From: Cyanobacteriota bacterium
GTDB taxonomy: Bacteria > Cyanobacteriota > Cyanobacteriia > Phormidesmidales > Phormidesmidaceae
DNA length: 12,903 nt
NCBI GenBank assembly: GCA_027483425.1
Contig: JAIXUR010000490.1
Coordinates: forward strand, 1-12,903
Direction of reading: 5' to 3'
A model generated the notes under the pieces. The model made no database searches. It worked only from the letters and a program-made list of their open reading frames with translations, and had not been told where the DNA came from. Shown one piece after another: positions 1 to 7,280 of the stretch. Within the stretch, counting starts at the first letter, position 1; every line of letters begins with the position of its first letter. A program made the position numbers and the translations under genes.

Positions 1-2514
1 CCCGAGGTCTATGAGGTAGGGGCTTCAAACCTGGGGCACATCATTCTCTACAGTATTTTGAATGCCCAACCCCGGCAGCTGTGCGATCGCGCCTACCTGC
101 CCGCCGCCGATCTGGCGACCAAGCTGAAGGAAACCGGCACCCCGCTGTTTGCGGTGGAGTCCCAGCGATCGCTGACCGACTTTGACATCCTGGGCTTTAG
201 CCTCAGCTACGAGCTAGGGGCCACCAATATTCTTGAAATGCTTTCCCTGGCGGGCATTCCCCTCACCTGGCAGGAGCGCGATCAGGCCGGTGCACTGAAT
301 GTGGCCTCGGGTGCCTGGCCGCTGATCTTTGCGGGGGGGCAGACCGCCACCTCGAACCCTGAGCCCTACGCTGACTTTTTTGACTTTGTGGCCCTGGGCG
401 ATGGCGAAGAACTGCTGCCTGAAATCGCCCTGGTGATAGAAGAGGGAAAAGCCGCTGGCCTCAGTCGCCCAGAGCTGCTGCTGGATCTAGCCCAGGTGCC
501 GGGGGTGTATGTGCCTCGGTTTTACACCATGGCCGCCGATGGGTCAGTGCCCCCCAACCGACCGGATGTGCCCCCCCGAGTGCTGCGTCGGGTGGCTACC
601 CCGATTCCCGCCTACGCCATGGGCCTAGTGCCCTACGTCGAAACCGTCCACGATCGCATGACGGTGGAAATTCGCCGAGGCTGCACCCGGGGCTGTCGCT
701 TTTGCCAGCCGGGCATGCTCACCCGCCCGGCCCGCGATGTGGAGCCCGAGGCCGTGGTGGACGCCATTGCCACCGGTATGCGCAAAACCGGCTACGACGA
801 GTTTTCGTTGCTCTCCCTCAGCTGCTCAGACTACCTGGCCCTACCAGCGGTCGGGGTAGAGATTAAAAACCGCCTTAAGGACAACAATATTTCGCTATCG
901 CTGCCCAGCCAGCGGGTCGATCGCTTCGATGAAAACATTGCCAATATTATCGGCGGCAACCGCCTGAGCGGACTGACCTTTGCCCCCGAGGCGGGCACCC
1001 AGCGCCTGCGCGACATTATCAACAAAGGGCTGACCAACGAGGAGCTGCTGCGCGGCATCAAGACCGCCCACGAGCAGGGCTGGAGCCGCATCAAACTCTA
1101 CTTTATGATCGGCCTGCCCGGCGAAACCGATGTCGATGTCGTGGGCATTGCCGAGACCGTGCGCTGGCTGCGCCAGGCCTGCGTCACCCCAGGGCGACGG
1201 CCCCTGTCCTTTAACATCACCATCTCCAACTTTACCCCCAAGCCCCATACCCCCTTCCAGTGGCACTCGGTGTCGACGGAGGAATTTCGGCGGAAGCAGC
1301 GGCTGCTGCGGGAAGAGTTTCGGGATCTGCGCTGGATCAAGGTGAACTTTACCGACGTGCGCATTTCCGCCATGGAAGACTTTGTGGGCCGGGGCGATCG
1401 CCGCCTCGGGGCCGTGGTGCGCCGCGCCTGGGAACTGGGGGCGGGCATGGATAGCTGGTGGGAAAGCCTGGAAACCGCCTTCAATGCCTGGACCCAGGCC
1501 ATTGACGAGGCGGGCCTGACCTGGAAGTACCGCCAGGTGGCCCAGGGCGAATGGAATGTCATGGACGCCGACGACACCAGTAGCCTAGATGCCCCGCTGC
1601 CCTGGGATCACCTGGACACCGGCATCGATAAAGCCTGGCTCAAGGAAGACCTGCAGCGAGCCCTGGAAGCCGCCACGGTACCCGACTGCTCCTTTGAGGG
1701 GTGCAGCCACTGTGGGGTGTGTGGCCCTGACTTTGGCCACAATGTGGTGGTGCCACCGCTGCCGATTCCGGCCTTCTTGGGCCACGGCCAACCCAGCCTA
1801 GAGCGGGTACAGCGCCTGCGGGTGACCCTGGGCAAACTGGGCTCCATGGCGCTGATTGGCCACCTGGATCTGGTCCGTCTGTTTGATCGCGCCCTCAGGC
1901 GGGCCGAGTTGCCCATTGCCTTTACCGGCGGCTTTCATCCGGGGCCGCGCCTGTCTCCGGCCAATGCCCTGCCCCTGGGGTATACCAGCAGCGGCGAAGT
2001 GGTGGACTTTGAGCTGACCCAGGCGATCGACCCGATCGCCTTTCTCCAGCGGCTGGCCGCCCAGCTCCCCGCCGAAATTCCCCTCTACGGCGTCGCCGAG
2101 GTGGCCTTGGATGAGCCATCGGCCACCAAGCGCCTGGATCAGGCCGAATACTATCTGCGCCTGGCGGTAGAGCCTGGCACCCCAGCCCCCTCAATCCCTT
2201 GGAGTCAGTGGGTGACTGGGGTGATGGCGCTGGAGGAGTTTCTCTGGCAAAAAACCACCAAATCGGGGGCGCTCCAGGTGGTGGACCTACGGGAGCGTTT
2301 GCACGATCTGGTCGTCGTCGATGCCGATCACCCACTCCCCCCAGGCCTGGAGTATTCTAGATGTTATGAGAGTATGTGGCTGAGGGTCCTGGGGAACTGC
2401 CGCAACGACGGGAACCTTCTCCGCCCAGACCATGTCGTCTCTATGGTGGAGCAGGTGGCAGATCACCCCCTACAGCTCCAACAGGTTCATCGCAGCCGAC
2501 TGATTTTTGTATAG
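1..2514 (+). CDS. Fused radical SAM / DUF2344 protein (TIGR03960 + TIGR03936 type), 5' end missing
   Basis: The reading frame is open from base 1 with no start in its first codons, and residues such as YEVGASNLG before the first possible TTG start (58) match the N-terminal B12-binding-like domain of this family. The gene therefore begins outside the window; 837 codons are visible. Counting from base 1, the radical SAM cluster is C228-x3-C232-x2-C235 (in GCTRGCRFC), followed by the usual core ending near codon 450. A second cysteine group, C563-x4-C568-x2-C571-x2-C574, suggests another metal or Fe-S site. From about codon 600 the DUF2344 domain follows (GHLDLVRLFDRALRRA, FHPGPRLSPANALPLG). In the family this protein is widespread in cyanobacteria, is often beside the RNase E/G gene, and its reaction is unknown; an RNA or tRNA modification role is only a guess. 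The stop is 23 bases before the next gene on the same strand, so the two may be co-transcribed. Confidence 0.93.
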   Translation, partial: PEVYEVGASNLGHIILYSILNAQPRQLCDRAYLPAADLATKLKETGTPLFAVESQRSLTDFDILGFSLSYELGATNILEMLSLAGIPLTWQERDQAGALNVASGAWPLIFAGGQTATSNPEPYADFFDFVALGDGEELLPEIALVIEEGKAAGLSRPELLLDLAQVPGVYVPRFYTMAADGSVPPNRPDVPPRVLRRVATPIPAYAMGLVPYVETVHDRMTVEIRRGCTRGCRFCQPGMLTRPARDVEPEAVVDAIATGMRKTGYDEFSLLSLSCSDYLALPAVGVEIKNRLKDNNISLSLPSQRVDRFDENIANIIGGNRLSGLTFAPEAGTQRLRDIINKGLTNEELLRGIKTAHEQGWSRIKLYFMIGLPGETDVDVVGIAETVRWLRQACVTPGRRPLSFNITISNFTPKPHTPFQWHSVSTEEFRRKQRLLREEFRDLRWIKVNFTDVRISAMEDFVGRGDRRLGAVVRRAWELGAGMDSWWESLETAFNAWTQAIDEAGLTWKYRQVAQGEWNVMDADDTSSLDAPLPWDHLDTGIDKAWLKEDLQRALEAATVPDCSFEGCSHCGVCGPDFGHNVVVPPLPIPAFLGHGQPSLERVQRLRVTLGKLGSMALIGHLDLVRLFDRALRRAELPIAFTGGFHPGPRLSPANALPLGYTSSGEVVDFELTQAIDPIAFLQRLAAQLPAEIPLYGVAEVALDEPSATKRLDQAEYYLRLAVEPGTPAPSIPWSQWVTGVMALEEFLWQKTTKSGALQVVDLRERLHDLVVVDADHPLPPGLEYSRCYESMWLRVLGNCRNDGNLLRPDHVVSMVEQVADHPLQLQQVHRSRLIFV

Positions 2515-2537
2515 ACACACCCTAAGGGGGCCAGATC

Positions 2538-3395
2538 ATGGGCAGGCAACCCAGGCATTCACCAAGCACTGAACGGGGGGTAGGGGCAGGTCTAAGTCGC
2601 GGCCCTCGGGTCTGGAACGGTAACCGGCAATCTGGCGGGCTACAGCCGTGGCGGTTGAGTTTGGCCCTGGCGGCGGCCAGCTTGTTGCTGAGCCCGACCG
2701 CCACACCGGCTGAGACCTCAACCTGTGCCAGCGATGGCACCCTGGGCAACGGTGGAGCGGTCGATGTGACCTGCTGCCCCAGCGACCTGCTGTCGGTCTA
2801 TTGGCCCGAGCGATCGCCCCAGCTCAGCCAGACCCTCTGCCAACTGCTGGTGTTCCCCACCGCCGGCCTGTCCAACATCGACGACTTCTACCCACGCATT
2901 GTGGACCAATCGATCTCCAGCAATAGTCGCCAAGCCTCCGCCGAACACATGACTCTGCCCAGCCTGTGGTGGAACCGCGACTTGCTGACCCCCCAATTGG
3001 GGGGACGTCGCCTGACGGAGTCGTGGATTTCTTACCAGATTAAAGACTCGGGTACGACCGTGGTTGATGTGATGGTCAACCCCCAGATTTGGTCGGTGCT
3101 GACCTACAACGAACGCTTCGCCGTACTCAATCAGTTTGGCACCACGGCCCGAGACTTTGGCTACAACCTGCGGTTTTTCCAGGGCAATGCCCGCAACTAC
3201 CGCATGGTAGGGCTCTATGCCTGTGACTTTGAACCCCAGTCAGAGGGGTCTTTGGCGGCCGTAGCCGATCCTGACACCTGCTCAGCCAACCTGGATGCCG
3301 CCCAGATTGTGCAGCTGCAGCGCAATCTCCTGGCCGAGGGCGAGTCTCGTCAACAGTCGCCGACGGCGGCGGTGGCCACCGATCACAGTCCCTGA
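2538..3395 (+). CDS. Exported cyanobacterial hypothetical protein with six cysteines
   Basis: I do not recognise this 285-residue protein. It has a long polar, arginine-rich N-terminus (1-39), then a hydrophobic stretch (about 40-56, LSLALAAASLLLSP) ending in TATPA, which looks like a signal peptide cut near residue 58. The mature part has six cysteines (C63, C79, C80, C101, C229, C248), an even number compatible with disulfides in the periplasm or lumen. The middle is rich in aromatics (SLWWNRDLL, ESWISYQIKD, PQIWSVLTYNERFAVLNQFG), which suggests a folded domain, and the last 30 residues look disordered. The ATG has an AAGGGGG-like ribosome site about 9 bases upstream. The N-region is unusually long, but no better-placed ATG lies before the hydrophobic stretch. 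It follows the radical SAM gene by 23 bases. No function is assigned. Confidence 0.82.
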   Translation: MGRQPRHSPSTERGVGAGLSRGPRVWNGNRQSGGLQPWRLSLALAAASLLLSPTATPAETSTCASDGTLGNGGAVDVTCCPSDLLSVYWPERSPQLSQTLCQLLVFPTAGLSNIDDFYPRIVDQSISSNSRQASAEHMTLPSLWWNRDLLTPQLGGRRLTESWISYQIKDSGTTVVDVMVNPQIWSVLTYNERFAVLNQFGTTARDFGYNLRFFQGNARNYRMVGLYACDFEPQSEGSLAAVADPDTCSANLDAAQIVQLQRNLLAEGESRQQSPTAAVATDHSP

Positions 3396-3420
3396 GTTGC
3401 AGGGCGGGGGCAAGAATTCA

Positions 3421-3474
3421 GGAGTCGGGAGTCAGAACTCCCTGCCTGACTCCTAGCTCCTGACTCCTGACTCC
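3421..3474. repeat. Heptamer (STRR-like) repeat forming a hairpin
   Basis: TGACTCC-type heptamers occur in tandem at 3447-3453, 3454-3460 (TAGCTCC), 3461-3467 and 3468-3474. Their reverse complements occur just before, GGAGTCG at 3421-3427 and GGAGTCA at 3428-3434. The block can fold into a hairpin in several registers. It lies between two convergent genes. Such short tandem heptamers (STRR elements) are known from filamentous cyanobacteria. A role in ending transcription is possible but there is no T-tract. Confidence 0.8.
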
Positions 3475-3521
3475 TGGCCAAATCAGATCTCCCTCATACC
3501 CCTGAGCCCCTCTAGCCGAGC

Positions 3522-4640
3522 TCAGCTCCGCAGGGTTTTCCAGAGGTCGCTATAGCGTGCTTCCGCCTCCGCCTCGAGGGGTAGGAGAAACTCACTCTGG
3601 TCAGCCACCTGGGGCTTCAGCGCTATAGCGGCTGGATGGCGCAGCGGCTCGGGCAGTTGCTCGGGGCTGCGGCCCCACAGGCGAGGCGAAGTGCCCTGGC
3701 CAAAAATACCAAGCTGGGTGGCAAAGTCATCGTCTAGGCAAAAGTCGAGCCAGTTCAGGGCGCGGGGAGATTGGGTCGACTCGGCCTGGGGCCGCACCCA
3801 CAGCTGGGCACTCAGCAGCGTCCCCTGGGGGGGCACCGCCACGGCCAGGTGGCGATACTGCTTGAGCAGGGGCAGAATATCGTCTGACCAGCCGACGACG
3901 GCGGTGGCATCGCCAATCACCAGGGTCTCGAGGGCGTGGTCAGAGTCGTAGACGCGCACCTGCTGGTGGAGGTCGGTTAAAAAGGTCTCTAGGCCCGCCA
4001 CAGCCCTGGGGTCTACCCCATTGGCTGAAGCGCCCAGGGCCTTTTGGGCCAGGCCCAGCACTAGCCGAGGATGGTCGGGCAACACCACCCGGCGGGATAG
4101 TTCGGGACGGAGCAAATCGGCCCAGGTGGTCAATGGGGCGCTGGTGCGGGGCAGGCGGGTGGGGTCATAGAGCAGCACCAGGTGGCTCCAGCGGTAGGGC
4201 ACGGCCCAAATAGAGCCCGCAGCGGTGGGGATGCCGTCGCGATCGCGCCGCACGAGCTCCGGCCATACCGCTGCCAGATCGCCCCAGTGGGTGAGCGATG
4301 CCACCTCCACTGGCTGCACCAACCCCTGGCGAATGGCGGGGGCCAGCCAATAGTCGGCCAGGCTCACCCAATCGGCCACGGGGGGCAGCCTAGCCGCTTG
4401 GGTCTGGCTGTGCCAACCCTGCAGCAGGCGGTACAGTTCCACCAGGGAGTCTTGGGGAGTAACCGCCACCGGGCCACCTTGATCCGCTGGCCGTTGCTGA
4501 AAGGCTCTGAGCAATTGGGCCGGCACGGAGTTGGCCACCATAGCCAGCCGTAGGTCGCCAGCATTGGCCCGCTGGCACCCGGCCGCCAGGGCCGCCAGGG
4601 CCATCCCGCTGGTACCCGCTAAAAAGGTGCGACGATTCAT
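3522..4640 (-). CDS. Tat-exported lipoprotein, PotD-type extracellular solute-binding protein
   Basis: The N-terminus from the chosen start reads MNRRTFLAGTSGMALAALAAGC: twin arginines (R3, R4) with TFL, a hydrophobic stretch, and a lipobox (LAAGC, lipid cysteine C22). It should be folded before Tat export and anchored to the membrane. The rest fits the spermidine/putrescine-binding (PotD/PotF) fold seen in cyanobacteria: WAVPYRWSHLVLLYDP, TTWADLLRPE, then GDATAVVGWSDDILPL and GTLLSAQLWVRP. The start at 4640 is preferred because a GAGGGG ribosome site lies 9 bases upstream (4650-4655). Starts at 4646 and 4691 are also in frame, but the longer one would put 17 polar residues before the Tat motif. 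No permease or ATPase gene is next to it, so the partner transporter and the substrate are unknown. Polyamine is the family guess only. Confidence 0.9.
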   Translation of the reverse strand: MNRRTFLAGTSGMALAALAAGCQRANAGDLRLAMVANSVPAQLLRAFQQRPADQGGPVAVTPQDSLVELYRLLQGWHSQTQAARLPPVADWVSLADYWLAPAIRQGLVQPVEVASLTHWGDLAAVWPELVRRDRDGIPTAAGSIWAVPYRWSHLVLLYDPTRLPRTSAPLTTWADLLRPELSRRVVLPDHPRLVLGLAQKALGASANGVDPRAVAGLETFLTDLHQQVRVYDSDHALETLVIGDATAVVGWSDDILPLLKQYRHLAVAVPPQGTLLSAQLWVRPQAESTQSPRALNWLDFCLDDDFATQLGIFGQGTSPRLWGRSPEQLPEPLRHPAAIALKPQVADQSEFLLPLEAEAEARYSDLWKTLRS

Positions 4641-4649
4641 GAGCATTTG

Positions 4650-4655
4650 CCCCTC
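4650..4655 (-). promoter_or_regulatory. Ribosome binding site deciding the start of the solute-binding protein
   Basis: GAGGGG on the minus strand sits 9 bases before the ATG at 4640, immediately before the Tat signal. It favours this start over the in-frame ATG at 4691 (only 3 bases separate it from the ATG at 4646). Confidence 0.6.
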
Positions 4656-4710
4656 AGCCCCCCTGATCGGGAGAGAATACTGATTAACCATAGCGTTTTA
4701 GTCTACGCCC

Positions 4711-4827
4711 ATGAAAGCCGTCCGTGATTTTGTCAGCGTCTCTATCACCCTGATATTGGTATCGTTTATTGGCCTGAGCCTGGCTCGACTGGTGTACTTT
4801 TTTCTGCACAGCCAGCAGATTATTTGA
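4711..4827 (+). CDS. Small single-pass membrane protein (38 residues)
   Basis: An ATG-to-TGA frame of 38 codons reads MKAVRDF, then a hydrophobic helix (about residues 8-32, rich in V, L, I and F, with an arginine at 26), then HSQQII. The positively charged N-terminus suggests it stays in the cytoplasm. It is divergent from the solute-binding lipoprotein gene and shares the short 4641-4710 upstream region with it. Its last 8 bases overlap the end of the convergent hypothetical gene at 4820. Size and layout resemble the tiny single-helix subunits of cyanobacterial photosynthetic or NDH-1 complexes, but I recognise no specific family. No clear ribosome site precedes the ATG. It is supported mainly by its protein-like composition. 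Confidence 0.55.
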   Translation: MKAVRDFVSVSITLILVSFIGLSLARLVYFFLHSQQII

Positions 4828-5086
4828 CCGCCGGACCTAGGGTAGAGGAAATGCGCAGGGCCAGTTCGGTCAGGTTGTCGCGCTCGGTGCAAAAGTCTTC
4901 GGCCTGGGGGCGGGGCACCCCAGCCTTTACCAGGTATTCCACCAGCAGGTTGAACAGCATGTCTTCGGCCAGCTGCCGCTGGTCAGCCCAGCCCCGCTGC
5001 TGATAGTACAGGTATTCTTGGCAGCGCAGGGCCAGGTCTTGGTAGGTGGCGTCGCGGGTCAAATACTGAAGGCGGCTAACAATCAT
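4820..5086 (-). CDS. Short hypothetical protein (88 residues)
   Basis: I do not recognise the family. The protein is soluble and probably all-helical: it has no signal or membrane segment, many glutamine, arginine and glutamate residues, and amphipathic stretches such as DLALRCQEYLYYQQRGW and LAEDMLFNLLVEYLVKAG. A GAGG ribosome site (5092-5095) lies 5 bases before the ATG, which supports the start well. Codon use is like the neighbours. It is 49 bases downstream of the methyltransferase gene on the same strand, so the two may be co-transcribed. The stop overlaps the end of the convergent 38-residue membrane protein gene by 8 bases. Confidence 0.8.
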   Translation of the reverse strand: MIVSRLQYLTRDATYQDLALRCQEYLYYQQRGWADQRQLAEDMLFNLLVEYLVKAGVPRPQAEDFCTERDNLTELALRISSTLGPAVK

Positions 5087-5135
5087 GGCGACCTCAGAAG
5101 ACAGGTTGCCCCCAGTCTAGCGAAGGTCAGTGGCA

Positions 5136-5798
5136 CTAACCGATCGCCCGGAACACCACCGAGAGATTATTCGCGGGCATCGCCACGGTCTCAGCTAGGA
5201 CTAACCCCTGGGCCTCGGCGGCATCGACCACCGCCTCTAGATCGCGCACGCCCCACTGGGGGTTTTGGGCCTGCAAGCTAGCGTCAAAGGCGGCGTTGCT
5301 GGGGGCGGTGTGCTGCCCACCCTGGCGATAGGGGCCGTAGAGATACAGCACGCCTCCTGGGGGCAACAGGCGACCGGCCCCCGCCATCAACCCCAGGCAG
5401 GCTGCCCAGGGCGAAATGTGAATCATATTGATGTTGACCAGGGCGGTGATCGGGTGACGCTGCAAATCTAGCGCCGGACAGGACATCGTGAATTGCGCGG
5501 ATTCCATGGGCCAGAGCGGGGCAGCGGCATCTAGCTCTAGGGGGCCATGGAGGTTCTCGGCGGGGGCGAATTCTCGCCAGGCGGCGATGCTGTGGCGCGC
5601 TTCGGGGCTGAGGTCTGAGGTCAGCCACTGCCGGGGAGCGAGGTACGGCGCAAAGAAGACGGCATGCTCTCCCGTGCCGCTGGAGATCTCGAGCACGGTG
5701 CCAGTAGGGGGCAGTACCCGCTGCAATACAGCCAAGATGGGCGATCGGTTGCGATCGGTGGCGGGGGCGTAGCGGCGGTCATCAGGAGATGTAGGCAT
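5136..5798 (-). CDS. DUF938 (METTL26-like) SAM-dependent methyltransferase
   Basis: From the chosen start the protein is 220 residues. It begins with the family signature RRYAPATDRNRSPIL (8-22), followed by the SAM-binding motif VLEISSGTGEHAVFFAP (35-51) and later NINMIHISPW and GGVLYLYGPYRQGGQHTAPSN, all typical of DUF938 proteins. These are class I methyltransferases whose natural substrate is not established. The start is uncertain. In-frame ATGs at 5861 (with an AGGG ribosome site 5 bases upstream) and 5876 would add an acidic leader (EDSIDEEPEEYAELGHTSH) that the family normally lacks, while the ATG at 5798 has no clear ribosome site but matches the usual family N-terminus. The family and reading frame are certain; only the start is in doubt. 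Confidence 0.9.
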   Translation of the reverse strand: MPTSPDDRRYAPATDRNRSPILAVLQRVLPPTGTVLEISSGTGEHAVFFAPYLAPRQWLTSDLSPEARHSIAAWREFAPAENLHGPLELDAAAPLWPMESAQFTMSCPALDLQRHPITALVNINMIHISPWAACLGLMAGAGRLLPPGGVLYLYGPYRQGGQHTAPSNAAFDASLQAQNPQWGVRDLEAVVDAAEAQGLVLAETVAMPANNLSVVFRAIG

Positions 5799-6015
5799 GG
5801 TGTGCGAGGTGTGGCCTAATTCAGCGTATTCTTCAGGTTCCTCGTCTATGCTATCTTCCATCCCAACCCTGGCCATCCAAACACTGGCGAATTAGACCTA
5901 TGTTGCTGAGTGAATGACCAGTACGCACAGCCTTAAAAAATATCCTGCCCCAAAGAACCATTCCGACCAAGGTTACTGAACGCCACCCAGCGGGTCAATT
6001 CCATCAAAATCCTGA

Positions 6016-6127
6016 TTCATACTAAATCCGAGTCACACAACCCCGATTCGAAACCGATACCTCGTAGGGAGCATTGCACTGCAATGCCCCTACAAACCGG
6101 GGGTATACAAATAGGATTTGGTATCAG
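6016..6127. repeat. MITE-like element with imperfect terminal inverted repeats
   Basis: The left end TTCATACTAAATCC (6016-6029) and the right end GGATTTGGTATCAG (6114-6127) are inverted repeats matching at 11 of 14 positions. Inside is a second palindrome, GTAGGG-A-GCATTGCA / TGCAATGCCCCTAC (6064-6093), with one unpaired A. Ends reading ATACnAAATCC and cores of the GTAGGGGCnnn...nnnGCCCCTAC type are common dispersed repeats in cyanobacterial genomes. No transposase is encoded. The right half overlaps the end of the DUF218 gene. Confidence 0.6.
6064..6093. repeat. Palindrome GTAGGG...CCCTAC
   Basis: The two arms, 6064-6078 and 6080-6093, pair along 14 bp with one bulged A around a single-base loop. 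The palindrome supplies the stop codon (6090-6092 on the minus strand) of the DUF218 gene. It is the core of the larger MITE-like element. Confidence 0.8.
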
Positions 6128-6857
6128 TCATGGATGGAAGACGTTGAGGGCGATGATGAAAGCGCCCCAGCAAACCGTAGATCAGCAAGCCGCCATATTC
6201 CCGCAGGGCCAGGGTGGTGACGTCAATGGCCGATACCGCATCAGGAACAACGACCGGGTGGGGCACGACCTCAAAGCCAAAGCTGCGAAAGGTCAGCAGT
6301 GACCGGAGCATGTGGGGCTGATCGGTAATCAAAATAATGTGCCGAACCGCGAGCTGCCTGAGCAGAGGCACTGAGTAAAGGGCATTTTCTTCGGTGCTAC
6401 GAGCCCAGGGTTCAGAAATTAGGGCTTTGCTGGCGACACCCGCTTGGCTGAGATAATTGACCAGCCGCGGCGCTTCACCCCGACCCGTAGCAAGAATAAC
6501 CGGGGCCCGACCCGACTGCCATAAATGGGCGGCCAGTTGAGCCCGCTCGTGCTCAGCCAGATTCCCTCTTCCCAAAATGACGATCGCATCGGCGGTTTGC
6601 CCCCGATCGGCGGGGAGAGGGGCGACCAAACTCTGCACGGCTAGGGCTGCGCCTAGGGGAGAAATCAGCGTCAGGTACATGCAGGTCAGGGTCAAAAAGC
6701 CCAGCAGCAGGCGTCGTCTATGGCGATCGCGACGGATGAGACTGGTGGCGATCGCGGCCCCCGCTAAGGGCAACAAGACCTGCGATGGACTAGAAAACCA
6801 CCGAATGAAGCCATGGCTGGCGCTGTCCCACCAATCTAGAGAGAAGGGGAGTGACAT
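6090..6857 (-). CDS. ElyC/SanA/YdcF family (DUF218) membrane protein
   Basis: From the ATG at 6857 the protein has 255 residues. Two hydrophobic segments near the N-terminus (about 26-41 and 51-78) are followed by a DUF218 domain: ADAIVILGRG (89-98), ERAQLAAHLWQSGRAPVILATG (104-125), SEPWARSTEENALYS (148-162), HIILITDQPHMLRSLLTFRSFGFEVVPHPV (173-202). In bacteria these proteins take part in envelope and cell-wall or polysaccharide-carrier metabolism; the reaction is not settled. A GTG start at 6893 would add 12 residues (GSIASTRRSII) and has only a badly spaced AGG before it. The last 12 codons and the stop fall inside a MITE-like repeat, so the tail after about residue 243 is probably not native. 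Confidence 0.87.
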   Translation of the reverse strand: MSLPFSLDWWDSASHGFIRWFSSPSQVLLPLAGAAIATSLIRRDRHRRRLLLGFLTLTCMYLTLISPLGAALAVQSLVAPLPADRGQTADAIVILGRGNLAEHERAQLAAHLWQSGRAPVILATGRGEAPRLVNYLSQAGVASKALISEPWARSTEENALYSVPLLRQLAVRHIILITDQPHMLRSLLTFRSFGFEVVPHPVVVPDAVSAIDVTTLALREYGGLLIYGLLGRFHHRPQRLPSMTDTKSYLYTPGL

Positions 6858-6893
6858 GATGATTGAACGTCTGGTAGATGCGATCGAACCCAC

Positions 6894-7280
6894 CTAAAAG
6901 AGTAACCCGGAAAACTTAAAAAAACTTTAAGCGGCGGCTGAAAGTCCAGTGCCACACAAAGATACAGAACAAGCGTCAGAGGCTAAGCTAAGCCACAAAC
7001 TCAGCCGCAGGTGGAGCCGTTAGGAGATTTTTTGGCCCATGAAGATACCCCTAGGTAAGGGCGCAGGGCTTGGGGCCTTAAGCTTAAACAAAATCCTTAG
7101 GTATTTTCAGGGCCAGAATTGTCCTCAGCCCAAGGATGGCGATCGCTAGGCCCTGAGAGTATCCCAGCCCATAAACCATCTCGATCACAGGAGGCCGAAG
7201 CCGCCCAGGGCGGCAAAGTTCCCCCTCCGAGAAAATACCCGGTAAAGATGCTAGACCGATGAATAACATTAAAGCTTAGG
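6894..7280. other. Non-coding stretch, no gene recognised
   Basis: I find no convincing gene here. It holds a weak AT-rich palindrome (CTTAAA at 6915-6920, TTTAAG at 6926-6931), one HIP1 site (7139-7146) and short minus-strand frames with no ribosome site. Part of it may carry the promoters of the DUF218 gene. Confidence 0.4.

Noticed and set aside
831..1577. Several minus-strand frames opposite the radical SAM gene
   Set aside because: They mirror a GC-rich real gene on the other strand and their translations are low-complexity, Arg/Pro/Ser-rich and unlike proteins.
4641..4691. Longer start for the solute-binding protein
   Set aside because: It would place 17 polar residues before the Tat motif, whereas the ATG at 4640 has a well-spaced GAGGGG site.
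6915..6931. CTTAAA...TTTAAG hairpin as a terminator or operator
   Set aside because: The stem is six A/T-rich pairs and too weak, with no clear gene end beside it.
7084..7269. 61-codon minus-strand frame with a hydrophobic end
   Set aside because: It has no ribosome site, its first half reads unlike a protein, and the region otherwise looks non-coding. Conservation would be needed to keep it.
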